This document shows, one piece after another, positions 27,916-37,009 of a DNA stretch of 64,000 nt. A program made the translations under genes and the position numbers. The notes beneath the pieces were generated by a model. That model worked only from the letters and a program-made list of their open reading frames with translations. It did not search any database and was not told the DNA's origin. How positions within the stretch are numbered: the first letter of the stretch is position 1; each line of letters begins with the position of its first letter. Source of the stretch: DATFVA01 sp963745945 (GTDB lineage Bacteria > Bacteroidota > Ignavibacteria > Ignavibacteriales > Ignavibacteriaceae); contig CAVUZG010000004.1 in the NCBI GenBank assembly GCA_963745945.1, positions 1,550,001 through 1,614,000 on the forward strand, written 5' to 3'.

Positions 27916-30867
27916 CTATTCAGACGTGGGTGTCTTATTCAAGATATCTTTATACTTCCGGGCCTTACCTGTTTTCCCCCATTGTTCATAATTTTTTATA
28001 AGCAATTTCATAGTACTGAGCGTTAATCTGTCATCCTTTCCTCTTTTATCCAGAAGATTGTTATAAGCCTTTAATAATATTTTCTCAGCCTGTCCATATT
28101 TACCTTCTCTAGAATAACATTTTCCTAGAATACTTTCCGCATAAGAAATGTTCCAATGATCAGGTGAAAGATCATGCTTATATATTTCTATTCCTTTTTT
28201 GATGTTTTGTTCAGCTTCGGCAAAATTGCCGGCAGAAATTAACGCATTCCCTAATCCAATGTAAGCATTTGCAGTTTGTGGATGATTTTCTCCAAGCATT
28301 TTTATTCGTAACGCAAGTGATTTTCTATATTGCTCGACTGCTTTTTTAAACTTTCCCTGGCTGGTGAGCAACCCGGCATAAATATTCAGACTAGTAACAA
28401 CATCCGGATGATTTTCTCCAAGTAATTTGATTCTCATCTCTAATGCTGATTTAATTAGTGGTTCGGCCAGATTATACTTTCCCCACCGATTGTACAATAC
28501 GCCAAGATTACTCAGACTTGTGGCAACTTCCGGGTGCTCTTTCCCGTATATCTTTTTATTAAGATCAAGTGATTTTTTATATAATTCTTCTGCTTTTGAA
28601 TAATCACCTTTATCATTAAGTATCCCCGCAAGATTGTTGTAGTCGAGAGCAATATAAGGATGTTTTTCACCTAAAAGTTTTTTATCTAATTCAAGAACTT
28701 CTGTGTACAATTTTTCTGCAGATTGTAAATCTCCCATTAAAGCTGTGTTGGAAGCAATATTGTATAAGTCCGTGGATATTGTTGGATGAATATCACCAAA
28801 TAATTTCTTATCAATCTTTAAAGACTTATTAAACAAAGTTGAAGCTTCATCATATTTTCCCATTTTTTGTAAGAGCATTGCAAGGTTACTTATGGTTTCT
28901 GTTACTGAGGGATGGATTTTACCGTAAAGATTTTCTTTTATTAAAAGAGATTCTTCAAATAATTTTTTAGCTTCATCATATTTTCCTTTATCCTGGTAAA
29001 GGAGTGCAAGATTGTTCATTGATTCAGAAACCTCCGGTCCTTTATCTGATGAGCGTTTTTTTCTGATTGCTAAAGATCGAATAAGTAATTTTTCAGCTTC
29101 ATCATATTTCCCCTGTTCCCTGAGAACCATCGCCAGATCGTTCAAACTTTCAGCGGTTTCCATACTTTCTTCGCCAAAAATACGTTCTCTAGTCTTAACA
29201 ATTTTATTAAACCTGCTTATCGCCTGATCATAATCTCCCATAGCAAAATTTAAATTTGCAAGATCATTCAGACTTTTTGCCGTCTCTGGACTGGTAAGCC
29301 CGAACAGGGAATCATTAATATCATAAGCTTTGTTTAACAATACTAAAGCATTTTTATATAATCCCAGACTTTTATAAACATTACCGGTAACATCTAGCAT
29401 ATTCGCCAGCACCTCAGGTTGATCTGAAAGTTCACTCTCAAAACTTTTTACCCCTTTATCCAATAATTCCCTTGCCGTGATAGTTTCTCCCCTGGACTGA
29501 TCGGGATCTGAAACTTTAAATATACCGGCTAGAAACTCAGATACTTTTTTTGATTTTTCGGCTTCAACCTGAGCCCTGTCTCTTTCTTCTGCAAGCTTGA
29601 GTGTATAAAAGATTGTAACCAGTGCGATTATTAAAAAAGCAACTGAAGTGATTACAACGCCCGCTTTGTGTCTTTGAATAAATTTTTTAGCAAGATATAA
29701 TGCGGTGCTTTTTCGTGCAGTAATTGGTTGTCCGGAAAGATGATTGTTAATATCATTTATCATTTGAGCAACGGAATTATATCTGCGTTCCGGTTCTTTA
29801 CGAAGAGCCATTAAACAAATATTATCGAGGTCTCCGGAAATTCGTTTCCGCAATTTTGACTGTGAAATTCCCCGGTTCTGACTGATAACAACAGGAGACA
29901 ACTTTTTTGCCCTGTCAACATTTAAAGTTGAAAATTTAGTTATCATAATACTGGGTTTGGGCGGCTCGGTAAAACAAATTATTTTTTCCATCTCTATCGC
30001 AGAATTGGTATGAACTTCGTAAGGAGGACAACCTGTAAGTAATTGATAAAGAATCAATCCTAATGAATAAATATCGGTAGCAGTGTTTACAGGTTCTCCC
30101 CTAACCTGTTCCGGCGAGGCATATTCCGGCGTCATAACTCTTATACCGGTAAGAGTTAAATTTTTTTGATTTGCATCCTCTTCAAATACTTTTGCTATTC
30201 CAAAATCCAGCAGCTTTACATTGCCGTCTTTCTGAACAAGAATATTACTCGGTTTTATATCCCTGTGAATAACGAGATTCTGATGAGCATATAAAATCGC
30301 ATCACACACTTTTAAAAAGAGTTCAAGTCTTTTTTCAATTGTCAGGTTATTTTCATCACAGAACTCGGTGATAGGTTTACCATCAACATATTCCATTGTA
30401 AAATAAGGCAGACCCAATTCTGAAATTCCACCATCCAGCAGTTTTGCTATGTTAGGATGTTGAAGCCTGGCTAATATTTGTCTTTCCCCTTCAAACCGGG
30501 TTATGATTTCCTGTGAGTTCATCCCGGGTTTTATAATTTTAAGAGCGACCTTTTGTTCAAATAATCCGTCAACTCTTTCAGCAAGATAAACAGAACCCAT
30601 TCCACCTGAACCGATTTGTTCTGTTGCAAGATAATTACCAAAAGTTTTCCCCTCCAGTGTTGCATCATCAGCAGCAATGTAGTCCGAAGCAGAACCTGAA
30701 AAAATACTGTGCTCATCTTCATCAGCTTTTAACAAAGAAATCACTTCATCGAAAAGATCCTGATCATTTGCACATTCCTTTTTTAAATAAATTTCTCTTT
30801 CAGAATGATTAAGTTCAAGAGCTTTGGCAAATAATGACTGAACTTTTTCCCAACTCTCCGGGCTCAT
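27916..30867 (-). CDS. Transmembrane Ser/Thr protein kinase with TPR C-terminal domain
   Basis: 983 residues; AAGGAAATTA precedes the ATG. Residues 78-375 form a PknB-type kinase: glycine loop IGSGGMGSVYLAE, ATP Lys110 (VALKII), catalytic HRDIKPSN (201-208), DFG (221-223), TPEYASPEQ. A membrane helix spans about 403-424. The remainder (about 470-975) is a kinesin-light-chain-like array of roughly eleven 42-residue TPR units (NLA-x-LL/Y ... GKYDEA ... HP). Topology: cytoplasmic kinase, outside TPR sensor or scaffold. The gene follows an ECF sigma gene with a 36-bp gap, a recurring pairing in these lineages in which the kinase probably modulates the sigma output (inference). Confidence 0.93.
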   Translation of the reverse strand: MSPESWEKVQSLFAKALELNHSEREIYLKKECANDQDLFDEVISLLKADEDEHSIFSGSASDYIAADDATLEGKTFGNYLATEQIGSGGMGSVYLAERVDGLFEQKVALKIIKPGMNSQEIITRFEGERQILARLQHPNIAKLLDGGISELGLPYFTMEYVDGKPITEFCDENNLTIEKRLELFLKVCDAILYAHQNLVIHRDIKPSNILVQKDGNVKLLDFGIAKVFEEDANQKNLTLTGIRVMTPEYASPEQVRGEPVNTATDIYSLGLILYQLLTGCPPYEVHTNSAIEMEKIICFTEPPKPSIMITKFSTLNVDRAKKLSPVVISQNRGISQSKLRKRISGDLDNICLMALRKEPERRYNSVAQMINDINNHLSGQPITARKSTALYLAKKFIQRHKAGVVITSVAFLIIALVTIFYTLKLAEERDRAQVEAEKSKKVSEFLAGIFKVSDPDQSRGETITARELLDKGVKSFESELSDQPEVLANMLDVTGNVYKSLGLYKNALVLLNKAYDINDSLFGLTSPETAKSLNDLANLNFAMGDYDQAISRFNKIVKTRERIFGEESMETAESLNDLAMVLREQGKYDEAEKLLIRSLAIRKKRSSDKGPEVSESMNNLALLYQDKGKYDEAKKLFEESLLIKENLYGKIHPSVTETISNLAMLLQKMGKYDEASTLFNKSLKIDKKLFGDIHPTISTDLYNIASNTALMGDLQSAEKLYTEVLELDKKLLGEKHPYIALDYNNLAGILNDKGDYSKAEELYKKSLDLNKKIYGKEHPEVATSLSNLGVLYNRWGKYNLAEPLIKSALEMRIKLLGENHPDVVTSLNIYAGLLTSQGKFKKAVEQYRKSLALRIKMLGENHPQTANAYIGLGNALISAGNFAEAEQNIKKGIEIYKHDLSPDHWNISYAESILGKCYSREGKYGQAEKILLKAYNNLLDKRGKDDRLTLSTMKLLIKNYEQWGKTGKARKYKDILNKTPTSE

Positions 30868-30903
30868 TAATTTCCTTTTTGAAATTTTGAATTGTTCTAA
30901 AGT

Positions 30904-31473
30904 TTAAAGTGTTTGATTTAGTTCACGGCTGAGCCAGGCTTTTGCCAGCCGAAAATCCCTGCGCACTGTTGGCAATGAAACTTTTAATATTTCCGCAATT
31001 TCTTCGTGATTCAAACCAACAAAGAACCAGTATTCAATAATTTTAGATTGCCTTTCACTAATTGCTTCAAGTTTTTTAAGAGCTTCGTCAAGGGCAATTA
31101 TTTCTTCAGGTTTTGATTCCCGTTTTACCTTATCATCAACAAAAGTAACAAGAATCTGGTTTCCACCCCTTTTTTGGGCAATTCGTGCGTTAGCATAATT
31201 TATCAATATTCTTCTCATTGCCTGAGATGCTATTCCAAAAAAATGTGCCCGGCTCTGCCAGCTGATTTTATCCTGACCAACCATTTTCATATAGGCTTCA
31301 TGTACAAGTGCCGTCGCATTTAGTGTGTGGTTTCTTCTTTCCCCTCTTAAATGCATATGTGCAAGCTGATGCATTTCCTTATAAACCAGCGGCATCAGTT
31401 TATCAACGACCTCACGATTTCCATTGCCAAGCTCTCCTAAGAGCTGAGTAATATTTTCACCGGGCTGATTCAT
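30904..31473 (-). CDS. ECF sigma factor of the kinase-associated type
   Basis: 189 residues. It carries the hallmarks of the TIGR02999-like ECF group: LVYKEMHQLAHMHLRGER near the start, LNATALVHEAYMKM, RAHFFGIASQAMRRILINYA and the region 4 helix-turn-helix YWFFVGLNHEEIAEILKVSLPTVRRDFRLAKAWL. This group typically has no anti-sigma gene and instead sits beside a Ser/Thr kinase, as here (kinase gene 36 bp downstream). No Shine-Dalgarno is visible before the ATG. Confidence 0.92.
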   Translation of the reverse strand: MNQPGENITQLLGELGNGNREVVDKLMPLVYKEMHQLAHMHLRGERRNHTLNATALVHEAYMKMVGQDKISWQSRAHFFGIASQAMRRILINYANARIAQKRGGNQILVTFVDDKVKRESKPEEIIALDEALKKLEAISERQSKIIEYWFFVGLNHEEIAEILKVSLPTVRRDFRLAKAWLSRELNQTL

Positions 31474-31942
31474 ATCTTAAATACTTGGTTAACAATCATA
31501 AATCGAACAATTCCGGGATATAATAATTTATTGCAATAAAACGTTATCACTTTTCGAATTATTTCTTGAATCTAATATCAGAATGTAAAAACATTCAGGA
31601 AATAACAATTGATAAACTTCATTAAGAAACAAAGTAGTAAATAGAAATAATTATTACAAACAATAAATTAAGCCAAACAAGTAAAAAATGAACAGAATGA
31701 GACATAAACAAAGGAACTGTTAATTGTATGAGTACTGCTAAAGGTAGAGATAAATATTGCAGCTTGAAGTCAAAACAACAGCCCAACCTTGCCAGATCCG
31801 GCTATAAATAATTCAAACCTTCCCTGGTTAACCAATACTTAACGTAATTTTTTTACTCCTTCCTGTTATAAATCCTAAATAAAAATTATGATGTTGAACT
31901 TTTCTTATTTTAGAGTTGTTGTTGATTGAAAATAATGAAGAA
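31474..31942. other. Divergent intergenic region between sigma gene and TonB receptor
   Basis: About 470 bp, AT-rich, between divergent genes. I see no gene, no strong hairpin and no assignable promoter. A TTG run at 31916-31924 is open into the receptor gene but is not needed as its start. Confidence 0.5.
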
Positions 31943-34228
31943 ATGATGAGAAAATTTATAAATATTTTATCGATGTTAATTTTAATCCCTGCATTCATTT
32001 CAGCCCAGGATGAAAAAGGGTCAATATATGGTAAAGTAACTGATGCTGTAAGCAATCAGCCGTTGATCGGGGTTAATATAATTCTGGAAGGGACAAACTT
32101 TGGTGCAGCAACTGATCTTAATGGCAGGTACGAAATAAATGATGTTCCTACCCGAACCTACCGGATAAAAGCTTCGATAATTGGTTATTCATCTAAAACA
32201 AAAACTGATATTTTTGTGCGTTCATCGAAACCGGTGGAGGTTGATTTTAATCTCGCTGAAGAAGTAATTAAACTTCAGGATGTAACCGTTAGATCAGAAT
32301 ATTTTTCAAAAGCACCAACAGAAGTAAACAGCGTAAGAAGTCTGAGTTATGAGGAGATAAGAAGATCGCCGGGGGGATTTGAGGATGTTATAAGAGCTTT
32401 GTCTATACTGCCGGGAGTTGCACAGGCAGATCCGGGCAGAAATGATCTTGTAGTGCGTGGTGGTGCGCCTTCAGAAAATCTGTACATTGTTGATGGAATA
32501 GAAATACCGAATATAAACCACTTTGGCACACAGGGCGCAGCCGGTGGTCCTTTAAGCTATATCAATCTTGATTTCGTAAAAGAAACGACCTTTTCAACAG
32601 GAGGATTTTCTGCGGAATATGGTGACAAACTTTCTTCAGTGTTGAAAATAAATTTAAGAAAAGGAAGGGAAGACAGGTTAGGCGGAAAAGCAACTATATC
32701 AGCATCAATGTTCGGTTTAAACCTTGAAGGACCAATAAGTAAAAATAGTAATTTTATTTTCTCTGCCAGGAGAAGTTATCTTGACTTTATTTTCAAAGCT
32801 GCGGGATTCGGATTCGTTCCTGAGTATTATGATGTAATTTCAAAAGCGGATTTCAAACTGGATAATTCAAACAGTATTTCATTCCTTTTCCTGGGAGCCT
32901 TCGATAATGTAAAATATTTTAATCAGACGGCAGATCAGAGATTTGATAATTCAAGAATTCTTGGGAGTGATCAGAAACAATATGCCACGGGAATAAGTTA
33001 TCAGCACCTTATACAAAATGGATTTTTTAATATTGTTCTCAGCAGAACTTTTGTTGATTACAACACTTTGCAGAGAGATAGTCTTCTGAATCCAATCTTT
33101 AAAAATATTTCGCGTGAACAGGAAAATTCACTCAAAGCCGACCTGGTTTATAAATTTTCATCTTCGACAGAAATTTCTGCAGGACTTGAGGGAAAACTTG
33201 CAAAGTTTGAGGCTGATGTTTTAATTCCTGATTTTGTTACTTCATTCGGAGATACGCTTCCAATAAATTCACTTAATACAAATGACTATTACTCAAAGGC
33301 ATCTGCTTACATCAATCTGAATAATATTTTCTTTAACAGGTTGAAAACCAACTTAGGCTTAAGGCTGGATTATTTTAACCCTCTTGAGAAGAAATTTTAC
33401 TTCGGACCCAGGATTTCTGCATCTTACGTTTTAACTGACCTGACATCAATTAATGCAAGTTCAGGAATTTATTATCAATCACCATCATATATCTGGCTGG
33501 CAGTAAATGAAAATAAAAATAACTTAAAAAATATCCGCGCAAATCATTTGATACTGGGAATTGATCATCTCCTGAGAGAAGATGCATTAATTAAATTGGA
33601 GGGATTTTATAAATGGTATTATGATTATCCAACCAGTTTAATAAGACCATATCTAATATTAGCAAATACAGGTGCAGGATTTTCAGGCTCGGATAATAAT
33701 TTTTCATCATTCGGATTGGAACCATTGACTGATAAAGGTAAAGGTGTCAGCAGAGGTATTGAACTTTCCGTTCAGAAAAAATTATCTGATCTGCAATTCT
33801 ATGGAATCTTCAGTTTAACTTACAGTGAAACAAGGTTTACCCCTCTCGATGGAATCACACGTCCGGGAGTTTATGATCAGAAATGGATTTTGAACTTAAG
33901 CGGCGGATATAAATTTAATGAGAAGTGGGAAGCAAGCATGAAATTCCGTTTCGCTTCCGGAAGTCCTTATACACCTTTTGAGATTGACGGAATGCAGCTG
34001 GTTTCAAGGTATTTAAGTGATTATTATTCACCATTGCACAGTCTTGATATTAGAGTTGACAGAAGATGGTACTTCAGCAGTTTAACATTGATTACTTATA
34101 TAGATATTCAGAATATTTATAATAACAAAAGTAGTAATTCTATCCGTTGGAACCCCAGAACCCAAAAAGCGCAAAAAGGTGAATCAATAGGAATTCTTCC
34201 CTCAATCGGCGTGAGCCTGGAATTTTAA
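31943..34228 (+). CDS. TonB-dependent outer-membrane receptor with carboxypeptidase-like N-terminal domain
   Basis: Tandem ATGs at 31943 and 31946 begin a good signal peptide (LSMLILIPAFISAQ); 762 residues from the first. Residues about 26-112 are a CarboxypepD_reg-like Ig domain (SIYGKVTDAVSNQPLIGVNI, GRYEINDVP). The plug follows (FEDVIRALSILPGVAQ, NDLVVRGGAPSENLYIVDGIE), then a 22-strand-type barrel ending in the terminal phenylalanine (IGVSLEF). Such receptors import ligands using TonB energy; no SusD partner is adjacent, so the ligand is open. Monocistronic, closed by a strong terminator. Confidence 0.9.
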   Translation: MMRKFINILSMLILIPAFISAQDEKGSIYGKVTDAVSNQPLIGVNIILEGTNFGAATDLNGRYEINDVPTRTYRIKASIIGYSSKTKTDIFVRSSKPVEVDFNLAEEVIKLQDVTVRSEYFSKAPTEVNSVRSLSYEEIRRSPGGFEDVIRALSILPGVAQADPGRNDLVVRGGAPSENLYIVDGIEIPNINHFGTQGAAGGPLSYINLDFVKETTFSTGGFSAEYGDKLSSVLKINLRKGREDRLGGKATISASMFGLNLEGPISKNSNFIFSARRSYLDFIFKAAGFGFVPEYYDVISKADFKLDNSNSISFLFLGAFDNVKYFNQTADQRFDNSRILGSDQKQYATGISYQHLIQNGFFNIVLSRTFVDYNTLQRDSLLNPIFKNISREQENSLKADLVYKFSSSTEISAGLEGKLAKFEADVLIPDFVTSFGDTLPINSLNTNDYYSKASAYINLNNIFFNRLKTNLGLRLDYFNPLEKKFYFGPRISASYVLTDLTSINASSGIYYQSPSYIWLAVNENKNNLKNIRANHLILGIDHLLREDALIKLEGFYKWYYDYPTSLIRPYLILANTGAGFSGSDNNFSSFGLEPLTDKGKGVSRGIELSVQKKLSDLQFYGIFSLTYSETRFTPLDGITRPGVYDQKWILNLSGGYKFNEKWEASMKFRFASGSPYTPFEIDGMQLVSRYLSDYYSPLHSLDIRVDRRWYFSSLTLITYIDIQNIYNNKSSNSIRWNPRTQKAQKGESIGILPSIGVSLEF

Positions 34229-34247
34229 ACTCAACAAAGAAATGTAG

Positions 34248-34282
34248 AAGGCTGCTTAAAAAAATGATTCCCAAGCAGCCTT
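34248..34282. terminator. Bidirectional rho-independent terminator
   Basis: Perfect 10-bp stem AAGGCTGCTT (34248-34257) / AAGCAGCCTT (34273-34282) between the convergent TonB receptor and 34298-35083 genes. The A-rich loop and AT-rich flanks suit either direction. Confidence 0.75.
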
Positions 34283-34297
34283 AATATTAAGTATTTC

Positions 34298-35083
34298 TTA
34301 TTCACTTTTTGTGTAACTGAGATCGGGCCTTGAGTGACCGTTTTTATGTTCAAAGTGAACAAGCAAAGGTATCATCTGGTGCCATAAATCTTCCCCCTCT
34401 TTTCCCAGCGCTGCATTGTCTTTATCCATCTGCTGATAAAAGGATACTGCATCTTTCGCAATCGAAGTAATTACTATCAGGTTGTCATTCTCACCCATGT
34501 CGGCCAGCCATACTGCATAAGGAGTGGGGATTTTTTTATCCTCATTCAGCTTTTTGTATTTAGCGCCCAGATCCAACATATCTTTCATTTTACCGGCTTT
34601 TACGGTGTAGTAATCCCAGTGAATAAAATTTTCTTTGCTCAAATCGAGTGAAGGTTTTTGTGCCGGATCATAAGAAAGTGAATTTGAGCGTTTGAACACC
34701 AGTTCACGGACCGATTCAATTGATTCGGCGTTTTCCTTCATAAGCTTATTCATCTTATCTTTGTCTGCTTTGGACATCATATCATTAAAAGCGGAAGACA
34801 TTTTATCGATGTCTGCATAGTTTTTAAGAGGTACGAGGTAATAAAAATGCAGATCATCGGTCTGGGAAGCACGAATAAAAGGAACGTCCAGCTTTGAATC
34901 CATCATCATCTGGGTGAAATCCTTTGATGTGCTGTTATACTGATCGATCTTATCGATCTTAGCTACTTCTTCGTGTATGTAAAAAAGCTGATCTTTCGGT
35001 TCATCCTGCGAAAAAATTATGGTTGTAAAAAGAAGAAGAGAAAATAGCAGAAGAACCGGACGGGAATTGTATAATGACAACAT
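34298..35083 (-). CDS. Hypothetical secreted protein
   Basis: 261 residues; GAGGAGG lies seven bases before the ATG, one of the strongest ribosome-binding sites here. Signal peptide ends TTIIFSQDE. The mature protein seems to hold two similar alpha/beta halves (about 55-150, with HFYYLVPLKNYADIDKM, and about 155-250, with HWDYYTVKAGKMKDML), reminiscent of dimeric alpha-beta-barrel (NIPSNAP/ABM-like) domains; this is inference from pattern. Predicted periplasmic or secreted. No functional assignment. Confidence 0.72.
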   Translation of the reverse strand: MLSLYNSRPVLLLFSLLLFTTIIFSQDEPKDQLFYIHEEVAKIDKIDQYNSTSKDFTQMMMDSKLDVPFIRASQTDDLHFYYLVPLKNYADIDKMSSAFNDMMSKADKDKMNKLMKENAESIESVRELVFKRSNSLSYDPAQKPSLDLSKENFIHWDYYTVKAGKMKDMLDLGAKYKKLNEDKKIPTPYAVWLADMGENDNLIVITSIAKDAVSFYQQMDKDNAALGKEGEDLWHQMIPLLVHFEHKNGHSRPDLSYTKSE

Positions 35084-35234
35084 ACAAACCTCCTCGGGGT
35101 TTAATTTTGAAAATAGTTTTTTTGGTTATAAGCTCAACTGAACTTACATTGCAGAGAGGAGAGAGTCAATAAGATTCTTTAAAACAATAATTATTTCTAA
35201 TAAATAATTTACTGTAAATATCTGTTGTCGGTTA

Positions 35235-36686
35235 TTAAGTATCTTTTTGCAATCCGATTATATTCTCAGCCATTCCATTAAAAATAAAATGATGAAATGG
35301 AAAAACAGAATACCAGTACAATCTGCCGAGCAATCCTCTTGGTCGGAAGGTTGCAGTTTGTATCAGAAAATATTTTTTATCTTTGTCAGAAATTTTAAAC
35401 TCAAGCCAGGCTTCCCCGGGAAGTTTCATTTCTGCATAAAGAAGCAAACGTTTGTTTTGTTTATCAGCAGCCAGCACTCTCCAGAAATCAAGTGTATCGC
35501 CGGTGTTTATATTGTGTGGATTTGTTCTTCCCCGACGCAAACCAACACCACCGAACAGTTTGTCCAGGAATCCGCGAATGTGCCAGAGCCAATCACCGTA
35601 ATACCATCCCCGCTCGCCGCCGATAGACCAGATGTTTTCTAACACCCTATCAAAACTATCACCTATTAACTTTTTCCTTTCGTCCGTATAGCATCCGTTG
35701 GCAGGAACATTAATATGTTGAAGAAGCGAGTTATCAGCAAAACTCGAAACCAGCGCATCTTTCCAGCTGGATATAACATTATTCTGTTCGATATTCCGAA
35801 AGGCTGTCTGGACAGCTTCTTTATATGTTATCGGAACTACATCCAGCATTTTTTGAAGCTCATTGTTTTTAGCTACAACTTCAATTTTCATACTATTAAC
35901 AAGATTTATTGCAAGCATATAAGAAGTTGAAGTAACAAAGTAAAGCCAGTAAGATGAGAGCCGTGGAGTCATAACAGGAACGGTAAAGATATATCTTTTA
36001 AGTCCGCGTACTTCGGCAAACTGAAGCAGCATTTTTTTGTAGGATAAAACATCAGGTCCTCCTATATCATAGGATTTATTAAATGTTTCCGGCTTAAGAA
36101 GAACTCCTGTTAAATACCTCAACACGTCTCTTATAGCAATAGGTTGATGTTTTGTGTTCAGCCATTTTGGGGTGATCATTACGGGCAGCTTTTCTACAAG
36201 GTCACGGATAATTTCAAATGATGCACTTCCGGATCCAACTATTATTCCTGCTTTAAGTGAAGTTAAAGAAATACCGCTTCCTTTCAGAATCTCCTCAACC
36301 TTTTTCCGGGAAGCCAGGTGTTTGGAGAGCTTTTCTTCATTTGTAATTCCGCCAAGATAAATTATTTGTTTTACGGATGTTTGTTTAACAAGATTAATAA
36401 AGTTATTGGCGGAATCTATTTCGAGCCTTTCAAAATCTTTTATGTTTGAACTCATCGAATGAATCAGGTAGTATGCCGCATCAATATTTTTTATTGAATC
36501 AGTAATCTTAACTTCTTCGAGGAAATCTACTTCAAACACAGAGATATTTTTATGTGTATAAATACCGTCCGAAGGGAAGCGGTTTTTATCTCTTACACAG
36601 CATATTACTTCGTGGTTTTGTTCAATGAAAACGGGAAGAAGTCTTTTCCCTATATATCCGCTCGCGCCAGTTAATAATATTTTCAT
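35235..36686 (-). CDS. SDR-type NAD(P)-binding protein fused to DUF2867
   Basis: 483 residues. The N-terminal 300 residues are an atypical short-chain dehydrogenase/NmrA-like Rossmann domain (GASGYIGKRLL nucleotide loop, AAYYLIHSMS, IYLGGI, SLKAGIIVGSGSASFE). The C-terminal 150 residues are DUF2867 (GERGWYYGDWLWHIRG, GGVGLRRGR, DTLDFWRV, FRPRGLLGRLYWY). This two-domain layout is common in bacteria, and its substrate is not established. No Shine-Dalgarno is visible. It is on the minus strand upstream of the unknown secreted protein with 151 bp between, so probably separate transcription. Confidence 0.87.
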   Translation of the reverse strand: MKILLTGASGYIGKRLLPVFIEQNHEVICCVRDKNRFPSDGIYTHKNISVFEVDFLEEVKITDSIKNIDAAYYLIHSMSSNIKDFERLEIDSANNFINLVKQTSVKQIIYLGGITNEEKLSKHLASRKKVEEILKGSGISLTSLKAGIIVGSGSASFEIIRDLVEKLPVMITPKWLNTKHQPIAIRDVLRYLTGVLLKPETFNKSYDIGGPDVLSYKKMLLQFAEVRGLKRYIFTVPVMTPRLSSYWLYFVTSTSYMLAINLVNSMKIEVVAKNNELQKMLDVVPITYKEAVQTAFRNIEQNNVISSWKDALVSSFADNSLLQHINVPANGCYTDERKKLIGDSFDRVLENIWSIGGERGWYYGDWLWHIRGFLDKLFGGVGLRRGRTNPHNINTGDTLDFWRVLAADKQNKRLLLYAEMKLPGEAWLEFKISDKDKKYFLIQTATFRPRGLLGRLYWYSVFPFHHFIFNGMAENIIGLQKDT

Positions 36687-37009
36687 GTAATTTTTTAATA
36701 TATTATCATTTAAACGTTAAAGTTAATAATAAAATTCCCCGGAATATTAAATAAAAAAGTTACTTTACCCGATTGATGCAGAATTTAACCTGAATAGTAC
36801 ATTTTGGTCGAATAAATCTGAAAGATTTCTTAATCCATTCAATATATATCAGTTTTTTCATTGCAAAAAATAGATAATTCTGCCGTTCATAACATTTTTC
36901 TTGAAAACGAATTTTCAAGTCAATAAATTTATTTCATCTCATAATCAATGAATTCAAAATATTGTTCAATATTCAATTCTATTCAAATAATCAATAATTC
37001 AGGATAACC
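36687..37009. other. Divergent intergenic region
   Basis: 323 bp of AT-rich DNA between the SDR/DUF2867 and tricorn genes. No gene and no recognisable operator. It ends with AGGA before the tricorn ATG. Confidence 0.5.
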
